64,000 bases of DNA from Opitutaceae bacterium (GCA_016795545.1 JAEUGX010000081.1:1-64000); one strand, 5' to 3'; shown: positions 8,955 through 19,757, numbered from the stretch's first letter. The notes: a model not told the origin generated them from the sequence alone. Translations and numbers: made by a program.

Positions 8955-9311
8955 TCAGCGGACGGCCGGGGTGATCACGGCGTCGAGCCGGGCGAGGATC
9001 TCGGCCTTGGGCCGGGCGCCCACCAGGCTGGCGACGACTTCGCCGTCGCGGAAAACGACGAGCGTGGGAAGGGAGCGGATGCCGTAGCGGGCGGCGACTT
9101 CCGGGTGCGCGTCGACGTCGACCTTGGCGATCACGGCCCGGCCGGCGCGTTCGGCCGCGATTTCCTCGAGCGGGACGGCGATCGCCTTGCACGGGCCGCA
9201 CCAGGAAGCCCAGAAGTCGACCAGCACGGGCTGGTGGTACGAGGCGGCAAGGACGTCGGTCTCGAACGACGAGGTCGAGACCGAGACGGGATGGGAGAGG
9301 AGGGTGTTCAT
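8955..9311 (-). CDS. Thioredoxin
   Basis: A 118-residue single-domain thioredoxin. The redox motif WCGPC is at residues 37-41, preceded by VDFWAS, with the conserved cis-proline in SLPTLVVF. It reduces protein disulfides in the cytosol. The N-terminus is slightly longer than E. coli TrxA. It is transcribed with the SDR gene downstream. The region upstream, between it and the TetR gene, carries an operator-like half site shared with the tetR promoter, so expression is probably induced by whatever the TetR senses. This points to a dedicated stress thioredoxin rather than the housekeeping one. Confidence 0.93.
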   Translation of the reverse strand: MNTLLSHPVSVSTSSFETDVLAASYHQPVLVDFWASWCGPCKAIAVPLEEIAAERAGRAVIAKVDVDAHPEVAARYGIRSLPTLVVFRDGEVVASLVGARPKAEILARLDAVITPAVR

Positions 9312-9348
9312 ATTTAAGGTAGGCTGGCGGGTGGAAGGGGTCGGATTT

Positions 9349-9552
9349 TCAGTCGCGGTAACGGGTCAGCGGGGCATGGAGCCGGTCGAGCAGCGTCGGG
9401 TCCCACAACGAATGGGACGAATACGCGCCGCGCGGCGCCGGTCCCGAGAAGGACTGCGTGAGACGACCGAATGTGCGGCGAGTCAGGCCGGCCGCCGTGC
9501 GCGCGCGGCTCGAGAAAGTGGGGGAATAGGAACGAGAAGATTCGCGATTCAT
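9349..9552 (-). CDS. Small hypothetical protein (67 aa)
   Basis: An ATG-initiated frame between the probable TetR operator and the thioredoxin gene, same strand as both. The predicted peptide is basic and Ser/Arg/Thr-rich with no membrane segment or known motif. It may be a real short gene in the leader of the thioredoxin-SDR unit or simply open sequence in a roughly 280-nt leader. No ribosome binding site is apparent. Confidence 0.3.
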   Translation of the reverse strand: MNRESSRSYSPTFSSRARTAAGLTRRTFGRLTQSFSGPAPRGAYSSHSLWDPTLLDRLHAPLTRYRD

Positions 9553-9573
9553 GGGGCGATGGATTTAAGCTTA

Positions 9574-9597
9574 ATAGTTGACCAGTTATCTAGTAAG
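9574..9597. promoter_or_regulatory. Candidate TetR operator upstream of the thioredoxin-SDR unit
   Basis: AGTTGACCA at 9,576-9,584 matches the left arm of the perfect palindrome in front of tetR (AGTTGACTA) at 8 of 9 positions. A weaker TAGT right half follows with a spacer one base shorter. It sits in an AT-rich island between the 67-residue frame and the TetR stop, where a promoter for the minus-strand genes is expected. Confidence 0.45.
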
Positions 9598-9646
9598 AAG
9601 GGAAAAAAAGGGAGTGGTGGAGGGAGCGCGAAACCAGGGGCCGGCG

Positions 9647-10273
9647 TCAGGCTTTGCCGGCGACGGCGAGGGATTTTGCGCCGAGCACGCGGAGGGCCAG
9701 GTCGGGCAGGCTGCGGATGACTTCCGGATCGTTGAGGATGCGCGCCTGGGTCAGGATGCCCTCGATCAAGCCGGTAAGTGCGATGGCCTTTTCCGCCGGG
9801 TTGCAGGATTCGATCGAGCCCTCGGCGAGCGCGTCGCGGATCGCGGACTCGTAGTAGCGGCGTTTGCGTGCGAAGAGCTCGCGAATCTTGCCGCCGACCG
9901 CCTGTTCGTCCTCGCAGGTGCAGGTCTCCGAGCCGACGGAGACGACGGGGCAGCCCAGCACCTTGCCGTACTTGGCTTTGATCTCGGACTGCTTCTGGTA
10001 GACGAACTGCAGGTAGGAGGTGATCCGGGCGAGCGGTTCGACGGAAGAGGAGAAAAGATTGTCCATGGACGGCTTGCTCTCATTGAGCCACATGCGCTCG
10101 AGCGCGGCGACCGCCAGGTCGGACTTGGACTTGAAGAAGTAGTAGAAACTACCCTTCTTCACGTCGGCCCGCTTGCAGATGTCGTCGATCGTGACGCCGC
10201 CGTAGCTCTCCTCCCAGATCAGGTGGAGGGCGGCGTCCATCAGCCGTTCGTTGGCATCTGAAGTTCTTCCCAT
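9647..10273 (-). CDS. TetR/AcrR-family regulator with cysteine-rich effector domain
   Basis: A 208-residue repressor. The N-terminal helix-turn-helix covers about residues 8-55, with VTIDDICKRADVKKGSFYYF in the TetR pattern. The effector domain has GCPVVSVGSETCTCEDEQ around 107-124, giving Cys108, Cys118 and Cys120; the GCP element is shared with the LmrA/YxaF-like branch, while the CTC pair is additional. It is upstream of, and in the same direction as, the thioredoxin and SDR genes. The near-identical operator arms in front of tetR and in front of the thioredoxin unit imply autoregulation plus control of those genes. Sensing of thiol-reactive electrophiles is an inference from the cysteines and the target. 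Confidence 0.88.
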   Translation of the reverse strand: MGRTSDANERLMDAALHLIWEESYGGVTIDDICKRADVKKGSFYYFFKSKSDLAVAALERMWLNESKPSMDNLFSSSVEPLARITSYLQFVYQKQSEIKAKYGKVLGCPVVSVGSETCTCEDEQAVGGKIRELFARKRRYYESAIRDALAEGSIESCNPAEKAIALTGLIEGILTQARILNDPEVIRSLPDLALRVLGAKSLAVAGKA

Positions 10274-10286
10274 GCCTTAGGTGAAT

Positions 10287-10311
10287 AGTTGACTATTTAG
10301 TCTAGTCAACT
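10287..10311. promoter_or_regulatory. Palindromic TetR operator: AGTTGACTA-N7-TAGTCAACT
   Basis: Perfect 9-bp inverted repeat with a 7-bp spacer located 13 bp upstream of the tetR start, in an AT-rich island of an otherwise very GC-rich region. Arm length, spacing and position fit an autoregulatory TetR-dimer site. Confidence 0.7.
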
Positions 10312-10411
10312 GGATTTTTGGTTTTTTGCGGACAGAGAAGCGCGGGAAATGAGGGGGCGAGAAGATCGGGAGGGATAAAAGGCATTATTAATCCATTGAT
10401 TTAGATATTAT

Positions 10412-10443
10412 TATAAAATTCCCCTGACTGATTGAATCAGGGG
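10412..10443 (-). terminator. Intrinsic terminator of the response regulator gene
   Basis: Read on the minus strand, a 7-bp stem (CCCCTGA/TCAGGGG) with a 9-nt loop overlaps the stop codon and is followed by AATTTTAT. Confidence 0.6.
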
Positions 10444-11075
10444 CGTCGGATGAGGAGGTCGACTGCGCGCATGGCGGCGGCGTTGCGGTTTTCGCTGCCG
10501 AGTTTCTCGAAGATGCGGGCGGCATGGACTTTCACGGTGTTTTCGGCGCAGCCGAGGATGACGGCGATATCGGCATTGGACTTGCCCTGGGCGATCCAGA
10601 GCAGCACTTCGGCCTCGCGCGGCGTGAGGCCGAGTGATTCGAGCGGCTGGCTGGAACTGAAATCGGGGGAGAGGTCGGCCTGTTCGAGGGTAGCCCGTTC
10701 GCTGGCCTCGCGGCGGGCGAGGCGCGAGCGGATGGCCTCGAGCACCTCGCTGGCGCTGGCCGGCTTGCTGAGGTAGTCGTCGGCGCCGAGGTTCATTCCC
10801 GAGCGGAGGTCTTTCTTCTCGCCGCGCGCGGTGAGGAAGATGAACGGGGTGGCGACGGTCTCCGGAGCGGCGCGCAGGGCCGCGAGCACGCCGTAGCCGT
10901 CGAGCTCGGGCATGGAGATGTCGCAGAGCACGAGATCGGGGAGCTCGCGGCGCGCCAGCGCAAGTCCGGCACGGCCGTTCGGCGCGCCGAGGGGCTTGAA
11001 TCCCTCCATCTCGAGCATGAGCAGCAGGTTCTCGAGGGCCTCGGCTTCGTCTTCGATGACGAGGATTTTTTTCAT
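10437..11075 (-). CDS. Response regulator, receiver plus LuxR/NarL-type HTH
   Basis: A 212-residue two-domain regulator. The receiver domain (1 to about 120) has the acidic pair at residues 8-9, phospho-acceptor Asp52 in LVLCDISMPELDG, Thr82 in FIFLTARGE and Lys104 in LSKPAS. The C-terminal LuxR helix-turn-helix (about 148-205) has LTPREAEVLLWIAQGKSNADI and VKVHAARIFEKLG. No histidine kinase is adjacent, so the partner is elsewhere. It is divergent from perR across 124 bp. Control of the PerR/KatG unit is possible but unproven. Confidence 0.92.
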   Translation of the reverse strand: MKKILVIEDEAEALENLLLMLEMEGFKPLGAPNGRAGLALARRELPDLVLCDISMPELDGYGVLAALRAAPETVATPFIFLTARGEKKDLRSGMNLGADDYLSKPASASEVLEAIRSRLARREASERATLEQADLSPDFSSSQPLESLGLTPREAEVLLWIAQGKSNADIAVILGCAENTVKVHAARIFEKLGSENRNAAAMRAVDLLIRRP

Positions 11076-11172
11076 GGCACGGCGGAGGTCGGGACGGTCG
11101 GAGTGTGGGCGGGCGCGGAGGGCGGGAAAGGCCGCGGCAGATTTTTTTCTATCGTGTTGCTAAGCTTTGCCA

Positions 11173-11191
11173 GATGGTACACATGATCATC
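11173..11191. promoter_or_regulatory. Imperfect 19-bp palindrome in front of perR
   Basis: GATGGT and ATCATC arms surround a central segment just before the perR start. A Fur/PerR-type site overlapping the start region would give autoregulation, but the match is modest and the canonical PerR consensus is not present. Confidence 0.22.
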
Positions 11192-11199
11192 CTGCGCAC

Positions 11200-13939
<2,740 letters not shown>

Positions 13940-13982
13940 CCGCCGCGGGCCCCCCGCCGCGGGCCCGCGCTTCCCCCTCCCG

Positions 13983-14019
13983 TGCCCCCGTCGCCGTCCG
14001 GTGACGGGGGCATTTTTTT
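13983..14019 (+). terminator. Rho-independent terminator of perR-katG
   Basis: Perfect 10-bp stem TGCCCCCGTC/GACGGGGGCA with a 10-nt loop followed by seven T, 43 bp after the katG stop. Confidence 0.92.
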
Positions 14020-14098
14020 GGCCCGCCGCCGCGCGGGGCTTTTTGCCGTTGCCCTCCCCGGGGGTTTTCGGCGTTGGTGCTGGGACGCAACCCAACCC

Positions 14099-15160
14099 AT
14101 GAAAGCCCGCCTGTTTTCCCTCCTGCTCCTCAGTGCCCTCGCGGCCGCCGCGGCCGAAACCGCCCCCGAGCTCCACTGGTACAAAGGCAACACCCACACG
14201 CACACGCTGAACTCCGACGGCGACAGCCCGGTGGGCACCGTGACCCACTGGTACCGCGACCAGGGGTATGATTTCGTGGTCGTCAGCGACCACCGGTACC
14301 TGACGGTCCTCACGGAGCTGCAGCGGGAGTTCGACCTGGAGGCGGGGCGGCTGGAGAAGAGGAAGTTCCTGCTGGTGACCGGCGAGGAGGTCGACGGCGA
14401 CATCATGCGGCCGGACGGCACCCGTGCGAAGACGGTACATTTCATCTCGGTCGGTCCCCGGGTGGCGGTGGGCAAGCAGGCGGGCGACACCGTGACGGGG
14501 CTGGGGCAGACGATCGCCGACGCCATACGCGGCGCCGGCGGGCTGCCGATCCTCAATCACCCCAACTTCCACTGGTCGGTCACGGCGGCGGACATGCTCG
14601 CCCTCAGGCACGTCAGGCACTTCGAACTCCACAACGGCCATCCCGCCGTGCACAACCTCGGCGGCAGCGGCCATCCGAGCACCGAGGAGTTGTGGGACCA
14701 GGTGCTTTCCAAGGGCCGGATCTATTACGGGGTCGCATCCGACGACGCGCACCACTGGCTGGAGTGGAGCCGCGCCAAGAGCAATCCCGGCCGGGCCTGG
14801 ATCATGGTCCGCGCCGCGGAGCTCACTTCGGCGGCGGTGGTCGACGCCCTGGCACGCGGCGATTTCTACGGCTCGACCGGGATCGAGCTGATCGACGTGA
14901 CCGCGTCCGACGGCACGCTCCGGCTGAAGATCAGGCAGAAGGCGGTCGTGCCCGACCCGCGGATGGCCACGAATTTCTTCGGCTACAAGACCTGGTTCAT
15001 CGGCAAGGACGGCCAGGTCCTGAAGGTCGACGAGTCGATGGAGCCGTCCTACACCCTGAAGCCCGGCGACCTCTACGTGCGGGCCCGCGTGCTTTCGAGC
15101 GCGGGCGACCAGGCCTGGACGCAGCCGCTGTTCGCGGCCGGGCAGGGGCGGTTGGAGTAG
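14099..15160 (+). CDS. Secreted PHP-domain phosphoesterase, CehA/McbA-like
   Basis: A 353-residue protein with an N-terminal signal (residues 4-19, cleavage near AAAAAE). The PHP metal motifs are GNTHTHTLNSDGD, VVVSDHRYL, the glutamates of VTGEEVDGD, ILNHPNFHW and GVASDDAHHW, giving the expected His/Asp/Glu metal cluster. The C-terminal 90 residues look like the beta-rich tail of CehA/McbA family metallohydrolases. It probably hydrolyses a phosphoester, or a carbamate as in CehA, in the periplasm. It stands alone after the katG terminator and is convergent with bshA only 4 bp away. Confidence 0.85.
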   Translation: MKARLFSLLLLSALAAAAAETAPELHWYKGNTHTHTLNSDGDSPVGTVTHWYRDQGYDFVVVSDHRYLTVLTELQREFDLEAGRLEKRKFLLVTGEEVDGDIMRPDGTRAKTVHFISVGPRVAVGKQAGDTVTGLGQTIADAIRGAGGLPILNHPNFHWSVTAADMLALRHVRHFELHNGHPAVHNLGGSGHPSTEELWDQVLSKGRIYYGVASDDAHHWLEWSRAKSNPGRAWIMVRAAELTSAAVVDALARGDFYGSTGIELIDVTASDGTLRLKIRQKAVVPDPRMATNFFGYKTWFIGKDGQVLKVDESMEPSYTLKPGDLYVRARVLSSAGDQAWTQPLFAAGQGRLE

Positions 15161-15164
15161 GCGG

Positions 15165-16295
15165 CTACCCGCCGAGGACGCGGCGGTAGAGGGCCTCGTA
15201 TTGCGGGACGACGGCCGCGGCGGAGAAGTGCTCGCGGGCCCGGTCCCGGGCGGCGCGGCCGAGGGTGGCGCGGCGGGCGGGGTCGCCGAGCAGCGACTCG
15301 ACTGCCCGGGTCAGCGCCGCGGTGTCGCCGAACGGGACGAGCAGGCCGCTCTCGCCGGAGCGGACGACCTCGGGGATGCCGCCGACGGCGAACGCCACGC
15401 TCGGGCAGCCGAAGCTCATCGCCTCCAGGATGCTCAGGCAGAAGCTCTCGGTCTCGGAGGTGAACAGCCCCAGGTCGGCGGCCTGGAGGTAGTCCTCGAC
15501 CTCGGCCACCTTCTCGCGCACGACGACACGGCCGGCGAGCCCGAGCCGCCGCACGGCGTCCTCGTGGGGCGCGAACGGGGCGCCGGCCAGGATGACGAGC
15601 TTGAACCGCGCCCGCGGCCCGAGGCGCGCCGCGGTCTCGAGGAGCAGGTCGATGCGCTTGAGCGCGCGCAGGTTCGAGATGTGCAGCACCAGGGCCTCGT
15701 CGTCCGCCACACCGAGCTCGCGCCGGACCTCGGCGCGCGGGCGGCGCGGCGCGTGCGGCTCGAAGAAGTTGGGGATGACCTCGATCGGACGCCGGACGCC
15801 GAGCAGCCGGACGGTCTCGCGCTGCATGAAGGCGGACACGGTCGTGATCGCGTCGGAGTGCTCCAGCGCGTGGCGGATCGCCGGCCCGTAGCCGGGATCG
15901 CGGCCGAGCAAGGTGGTGTCCGTGCCGTGCAGCGTCGTGATGATCCGCAGCCGCGCCTCCTCCCGGAGCATCGCGCGGGCGAGGATGGCCGCCGTGGCGT
16001 GCGGCACCGCGTAATGGACGTGCAGGAGGTCGAGCGCGTGCGCGCGGGCCACCTCGGCCATCTTCACCGACAGCGGCAGGGTGTAGTCGGGATACTTGAA
16101 GAGGTCGTAGTCGTTGACCCGCACCGCGTGGAAGCGGATGCCGGGCCCGGACGGCATGCGGAAGGGCGGCTCGTAGCTGATGAAATGCACCTCATGCCCG
16201 CGCCGAGCCAGCTCCTCGCCCAGCTCGGATGCCAGGATGCCGCTCCCGCCGACGGACGGGTAGCAAGTGATGGCCAGTTTCAGGGGACGACTCAC
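15165..16295 (-). CDS. bshA: BshA, N-acetyl-alpha-D-glucosaminyl L-malate synthase
   Basis: A 376-residue GT4-family glycosyltransferase. The N-terminal ITCYPSVGGSGILASELG and HFISYEPPFRM, followed by NDYDLFKYPDYTLPLSVKM and HVHYAVPHA, are the diagnostic BshA pattern. The C-terminal nucleotide-sugar site has SETESFCLSILEAMSFGCP and GGIPEVV. It joins UDP-GlcNAc and L-malate in the first step of bacillithiol synthesis. It is the last gene of a minus-strand run with bshB1 and a BshC-like protein immediately upstream (42-bp gap to bshB1). Confidence 0.94.
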   Translation of the reverse strand: MSRPLKLAITCYPSVGGSGILASELGEELARRGHEVHFISYEPPFRMPSGPGIRFHAVRVNDYDLFKYPDYTLPLSVKMAEVARAHALDLLHVHYAVPHATAAILARAMLREEARLRIITTLHGTDTTLLGRDPGYGPAIRHALEHSDAITTVSAFMQRETVRLLGVRRPIEVIPNFFEPHAPRRPRAEVRRELGVADDEALVLHISNLRALKRIDLLLETAARLGPRARFKLVILAGAPFAPHEDAVRRLGLAGRVVVREKVAEVEDYLQAADLGLFTSETESFCLSILEAMSFGCPSVAFAVGGIPEVVRSGESGLLVPFGDTAALTRAVESLLGDPARRATLGRAARDRAREHFSAAAVVPQYEALYRRVLGG

Positions 16296-16337
16296 GGGGG
16301 AATTGCCGCCGGGGCCGCCCCCGCCGGCGGGCGGGGA

Positions 16338-17075
16338 TCAGAAGGTGCGGGCGGAGCGGGTCAGGGGGGCGAGCGAATCGAAGACGAAGGGATCGTTCGG
16401 GTACAGGAGCTGGGCGTACTCGAGACCGGCGCCGAGGCCGTGCATCCGGGCGCGGGCCAGCTGGAGCTCGACGTAGTTGCGGGTCTTGAGCTGCGAGGCG
16501 TGCGCCTCCATCGCGGCGGTCCAGGCGGCGACGGTCTCGGTGGACGAGACGTCGATGACCACCGGCATCGCGCCGGCGGGCTCGGCGCCCGGGGTGATGG
16601 CGTAGAAGAGGAGCTGCCGGATGGCGTGCGGCGGCGTGCCCTTGAGCTCGGCCAGCCCGCCAAAGCGGGCCAGCCGCGCGGCGTCGCGCACGAGCTCGCC
16701 GAGCCGCCAGTGGTCGGGATGCTGGTTGGGCGTGAGCGTGGGCGCCAGCACCAGGCCGGGCTTCAGGCTCCGGATGATGTCGGCCAGCTTGAAGGCGTGG
16801 GCCGGGCGGACCTCGAGGTGGGCGTCGCCGCCGAGGTCGATGAATTCCATCGTGGCGCCGAGCAGCCGCGCCGCCTTCTCGGCCTCGGCCGTGCGCTCGG
16901 CCGCGGTGCCGTGGGTGCCGGCCTCGCCGCGGGAACAGACGATGAGGTGGGCGGGGCGGCCGATGATGGTCTCGCGGGCGACGATGCCGCCGCAGCCGAA
17001 CTCGATGTCGTCGGGGTGGGCGCCGAAGACCAGCAGCGGGGCGATGTTAGGCGGGGAAGTCGGTATGGGCTTCAT
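16338..17075 (-). CDS. bshB1: BshB1, N-acetylglucosaminyl-malate deacetylase
   Basis: A 245-residue PIG-L/LmbE-family zinc deacetylase from the ATG at 17,075, which overlaps the end of the preceding gene by 29 nt; an upstream ATG at 17,162 would add 29 low-complexity residues. The zinc motif AHPDDIEFGCGG starts at residue 19, followed by CSRGEAGTHGT, LGGDAHLEVR and NQHPDHWRLG, the BshB1 signature. It removes the acetyl group from GlcNAc-malate in the second step of bacillithiol synthesis. Position between BshA and the BshC-like gene supports the assignment. Confidence 0.93.
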   Translation of the reverse strand: MKPIPTSPPNIAPLLVFGAHPDDIEFGCGGIVARETIIGRPAHLIVCSRGEAGTHGTAAERTAEAEKAARLLGATMEFIDLGGDAHLEVRPAHAFKLADIIRSLKPGLVLAPTLTPNQHPDHWRLGELVRDAARLARFGGLAELKGTPPHAIRQLLFYAITPGAEPAGAMPVVIDVSSTETVAAWTAAMEAHASQLKTRNYVELQLARARMHGLGAGLEYAQLLYPNDPFVFDSLAPLTRSARTF

Positions 17076-17820
17076 CGGGACGGTCGATGGGTTGGCGGTT
17101 GAGGAACGTGATTTCGGGGGCGTCGGCCTGGTTGAGGTAGTGCTGCTCGCTGGCACCGGCAATGTAGTGGGTGCAGCCGATCACGGACTGCATCCAGCGC
17201 AGCCGGCTGTCGCGGGTCGGGCTGACCTGCTCCTTGGTGAAGGAAGCGGGCGGCAGTGTCACGAAGCAATCGCCGCCCTCGTGCAGCCGCAGGACCCCGT
17301 CCCGCAGTCGGGCGCGGACGATCTCGCCCTCGTACGGCACGTCCACGAAGCAGTCGGCCACGTCGCACGCGGCCCGGCGCACGGCCGGGTCGCCAGAGCG
17401 GACGACGCGGATGCCCTCGAGCAGCCCGAGGCGCCGGTACAGGTCGAGGCAGAAGTCGGCGGCGTGGCCGGCCGTGACCTGCCGGAAGGCCGCCACGGCG
17501 CGCGCGTCGACGTACGCGGGCAGCTGGCGCGCGGTGTGGGCCGGCCATTCCGGGGTGATCCGTTTCAGGAACAGCGGGGAGAACTTCCGCTGCAGCCGGT
17601 TGGCGAAGGTGAAGTTGAAGGCCTGCGGCTGGCCGCTTTTCCGGTGGCGCAGGAGGGTCTGGGTCTCGCGCGGATCGTGGTCGCTGTCGTGGCAGAAGAA
17701 GACGATCTCCCCGCCGATCTCCGCCTGCAGCCGCCGGGCCGTTAGGATCTTCGCGTAGAGGAACCGCCGCGGGAAGAACCCGCAGGGCTGCTGGCCAAAG
17801 CAGATGATCGGGGAACTCAA
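17047..17820 (-). CDS. Short BshC-like protein, candidate bacillithiol cysteine ligase
   Basis: A 257-residue protein in the bacillithiol gene run. Residues 5-53 follow the BshC core: GQQPCGFFPRRFLYAKILTA corresponds to BshC's GQQxG..GPLYT.yKa, and FCHDSDHDPRET to the SEDHDxxE element. Near the end, GCTHYIAGASEQHYL resembles BshC's AYIxGPxExxY. BshC proteins are normally about 500-550 residues with a C-terminal coiled-coil dimerisation domain; that domain and about half of the core are missing. It is predicted to add cysteine to GlcN-malate. The family link rests on motif reading and context only. The gene overlaps bshB1 by 29 nt. Confidence 0.6.
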   Translation of the reverse strand: MSSPIICFGQQPCGFFPRRFLYAKILTARRLQAEIGGEIVFFCHDSDHDPRETQTLLRHRKSGQPQAFNFTFANRLQRKFSPLFLKRITPEWPAHTARQLPAYVDARAVAAFRQVTAGHAADFCLDLYRRLGLLEGIRVVRSGDPAVRRAACDVADCFVDVPYEGEIVRARLRDGVLRLHEGGDCFVTLPPASFTKEQVSPTRDSRLRWMQSVIGCTHYIAGASEQHYLNQADAPEITFLNRQPIDRPDEAHTDFPA

Positions 17821-17886
17821 GGCGAGGATGCCGCCCGCCGATCACGCGCAAAGGCGCGGCGGCACGACGGGGGGTGGCGCGGTTTT

Positions 17887-19602
17887 CTATTCGCGGCCAT
17901 GGACGGGGGGCGGGGGAAGAAGCGATTGGATCACCAGGCTGAAGAGCACGCAGGCGGCGCAGCCGATGGGGTTCAGCCAGAGATAGCCGATCGCGTGCGC
18001 GGGCTGGGCCTTGCCGTAGAGGAAGATGGCCAGGACGACGGCCTGGGCGGCGAGGGCGGCCCAGAAGACGGCGGTGCCGCCCACTTTCCGGAGGAAGAAC
18101 GCCACGACGAAGACGCCGAGCAGGGCGGGGTAGAAGATGGAGGCGACGATGTTGAGCGCCTCGATGAGGTTCTCCGCGAAGCTGACGAACAGCGCGAAGC
18201 CGATGGCGAACAGGCCCCAGAGGGCGGTGAACCGTTTCGCGCTGCGGACATTGCGGGCCTCGTCGTGGGCGGCGAGCGGGCGGAGGTGCCGCCACAGGTC
18301 GATGGTGGTCGTGGTGCCCAGGGCGTTGAGCTCGCCGGCCTTGGAGGAGAGCGCGGAGGCGAACATGACCGCGATGAGCAGGCCGATGGCCCCGTGGGGC
18401 AGCTGGGTGAGGATGAACGTCACGAACACGTAGTCGGAGTCGCGGGTCCGCCGGGCGTCCGGCGCGGCGGAGTACAGCGCCTGCCGCGCCTCGTCGCGCA
18501 CGGTATCGGAGGCGCGCTGCGCCGCCGCGAGCGCGGACCGCGCCGCGGCCTCGGCGGCCGGGTCGCCGCCGGCGCGGGCGTCGATCCAGGCGTGGATGCG
18601 CTCCTGCTTCTCGGCATGGAGCGCGGCATGCCGGGCCGCGAGGGCGCGGAACACCTCGCCCTGCGGGCCCGCGGCCTGGCGCTCCCAGGCGGTCCGGTTG
18701 AACACCACGGGGGTGTCGGGCTGGAATTGGTAGAACACGAACAGCAGCGCGCCGAGCAGCACGATGAAGAATTGCATCGGGATCTTGAACAGCGCGTTGA
18801 ACATCAGGCCGAGCCGGCCCTCCCGCAGCGCCGCCCCGCCGATGTAGCGCTGCACCTGGGACTGGTCCGTGCCGAAGTACGACAGCGACAGGAAGAAGCC
18901 CCCGAGCACGCCGCTCCAGAACGTGTAGCGCAGCCGCAGGTCGGGCGTGTAGTCGACGGCCTGGAGCTTGCCCATGGCGCCGGCGACGGCCGTGGCGTGG
19001 TCGGGCAGCCGGGCCAGCAGCACGGCGAACGCCGTGAGCATCCCGCCGAAGATCACCGCCATCTGCCATTTCTGGGTGAGGTTCACGGCGGCGCTGCCGC
19101 CCGTGACGGTGTAGACGATGGCGAGCAGCCCGGTGAAGACGATCGTCAGGTCGAGCCGCCAGCCGAAGACGGTGGAGAGGATGATGGCGGGGGCGTAGAT
19201 CGTGATGCCGCTCTGCAGGCCGCGCTGGAGCAGGAACAGCCCGGCGCCGAGCAGGCGGGTTTTCTGGTCGAAGCGGCGCCCGAGGTACTCGTAGGCGGTG
19301 TAGACGCCCAGCTTCCGGTAGATCGGCAGGAACACCGCGCAGACGAGGATCAGGGCCAGCGGCAGGCCGAAATAATTTTGGATGAACGCGATGCCGTTCT
19401 CGTAGGCCTGGCCGGGGAGCGAAAGGTAGGTGATGGTGCTCGCCTGGGTCGCCATGACCGACAGCCCGATCGTGCCCCATTTCGTCGTCTCGTTGCCCTT
19501 CAGGTAGGTGTCGAGGTTGCGGGTGTGCCGCGTGCGCCACGTGCCGTAGGCGGCGATGCCGAGCATGGTTCCGAGCAGGACGATCCAGTCGACCGGGCTC
19601 AT
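17887..19602 (-). CDS. Sodium:solute symporter family protein
   Basis: A 571-residue inner-membrane protein from the ATG at 19,602, which overlaps the preceding small gene by ATGA. About 13-14 hydrophobic segments are visible. The SSS-family landmarks are QASTITYLSLPGQAYENG near the N-terminus and SLSYFGTDQSQVQRYIGG in the middle. An unusual charged, helical soluble segment of about 100 residues (after LLFVFYQFQPDTP, rich in Ala, Glu and Arg) separates two halves. It imports a solute with sodium. It shares a run with the secreted deacetylase upstream and the bacillithiol genes 66 bp downstream. The substrate is unknown. Confidence 0.9.
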   Translation of the reverse strand: MSPVDWIVLLGTMLGIAAYGTWRTRHTRNLDTYLKGNETTKWGTIGLSVMATQASTITYLSLPGQAYENGIAFIQNYFGLPLALILVCAVFLPIYRKLGVYTAYEYLGRRFDQKTRLLGAGLFLLQRGLQSGITIYAPAIILSTVFGWRLDLTIVFTGLLAIVYTVTGGSAAVNLTQKWQMAVIFGGMLTAFAVLLARLPDHATAVAGAMGKLQAVDYTPDLRLRYTFWSGVLGGFFLSLSYFGTDQSQVQRYIGGAALREGRLGLMFNALFKIPMQFFIVLLGALLFVFYQFQPDTPVVFNRTAWERQAAGPQGEVFRALAARHAALHAEKQERIHAWIDARAGGDPAAEAAARSALAAAQRASDTVRDEARQALYSAAPDARRTRDSDYVFVTFILTQLPHGAIGLLIAVMFASALSSKAGELNALGTTTTIDLWRHLRPLAAHDEARNVRSAKRFTALWGLFAIGFALFVSFAENLIEALNIVASIFYPALLGVFVVAFFLRKVGGTAVFWAALAAQAVVLAIFLYGKAQPAHAIGYLWLNPIGCAACVLFSLVIQSLLPPPPVHGRE

Positions 19603-19757
19603 GCGTAGGCGCGCGCGAACAGGGTGAGGGCGACGACTACCAGCAGGAAGCACCCGAGGACGAAGAGGTAGATTCCGCGCCAGGTGCGGAATCCGGGCAC
19701 GCCGGGCGCCTCGGGGTCGGGCGCCGGCGGGGGGGCTTGCGGGTCGGTCGGCGTCAT
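19599..19757 (-). CDS. Small single-span membrane protein (52 aa), probable symporter companion
   Basis: An ATG at 19,757 abuts the TAA of the PIG-L gene (TAAATG), and its TGA overlaps the symporter start (ATGA). The product has a Pro/Ala-rich cytosolic-type head of about 25 residues (MTPTDPQAPPPAPDPEAPG), then GFRTWRGIYLFVLG leading into one hydrophobic helix ending in LTLFARAYA. Tight coupling on both sides makes it very likely real although it is short. Comparable mini-proteins precede several SSS transporters and may aid their assembly or stability; that role is inference. Confidence 0.8.
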   Translation of the reverse strand: MTPTDPQAPPPAPDPEAPGVPGFRTWRGIYLFVLGCFLLVVVALTLFARAYA

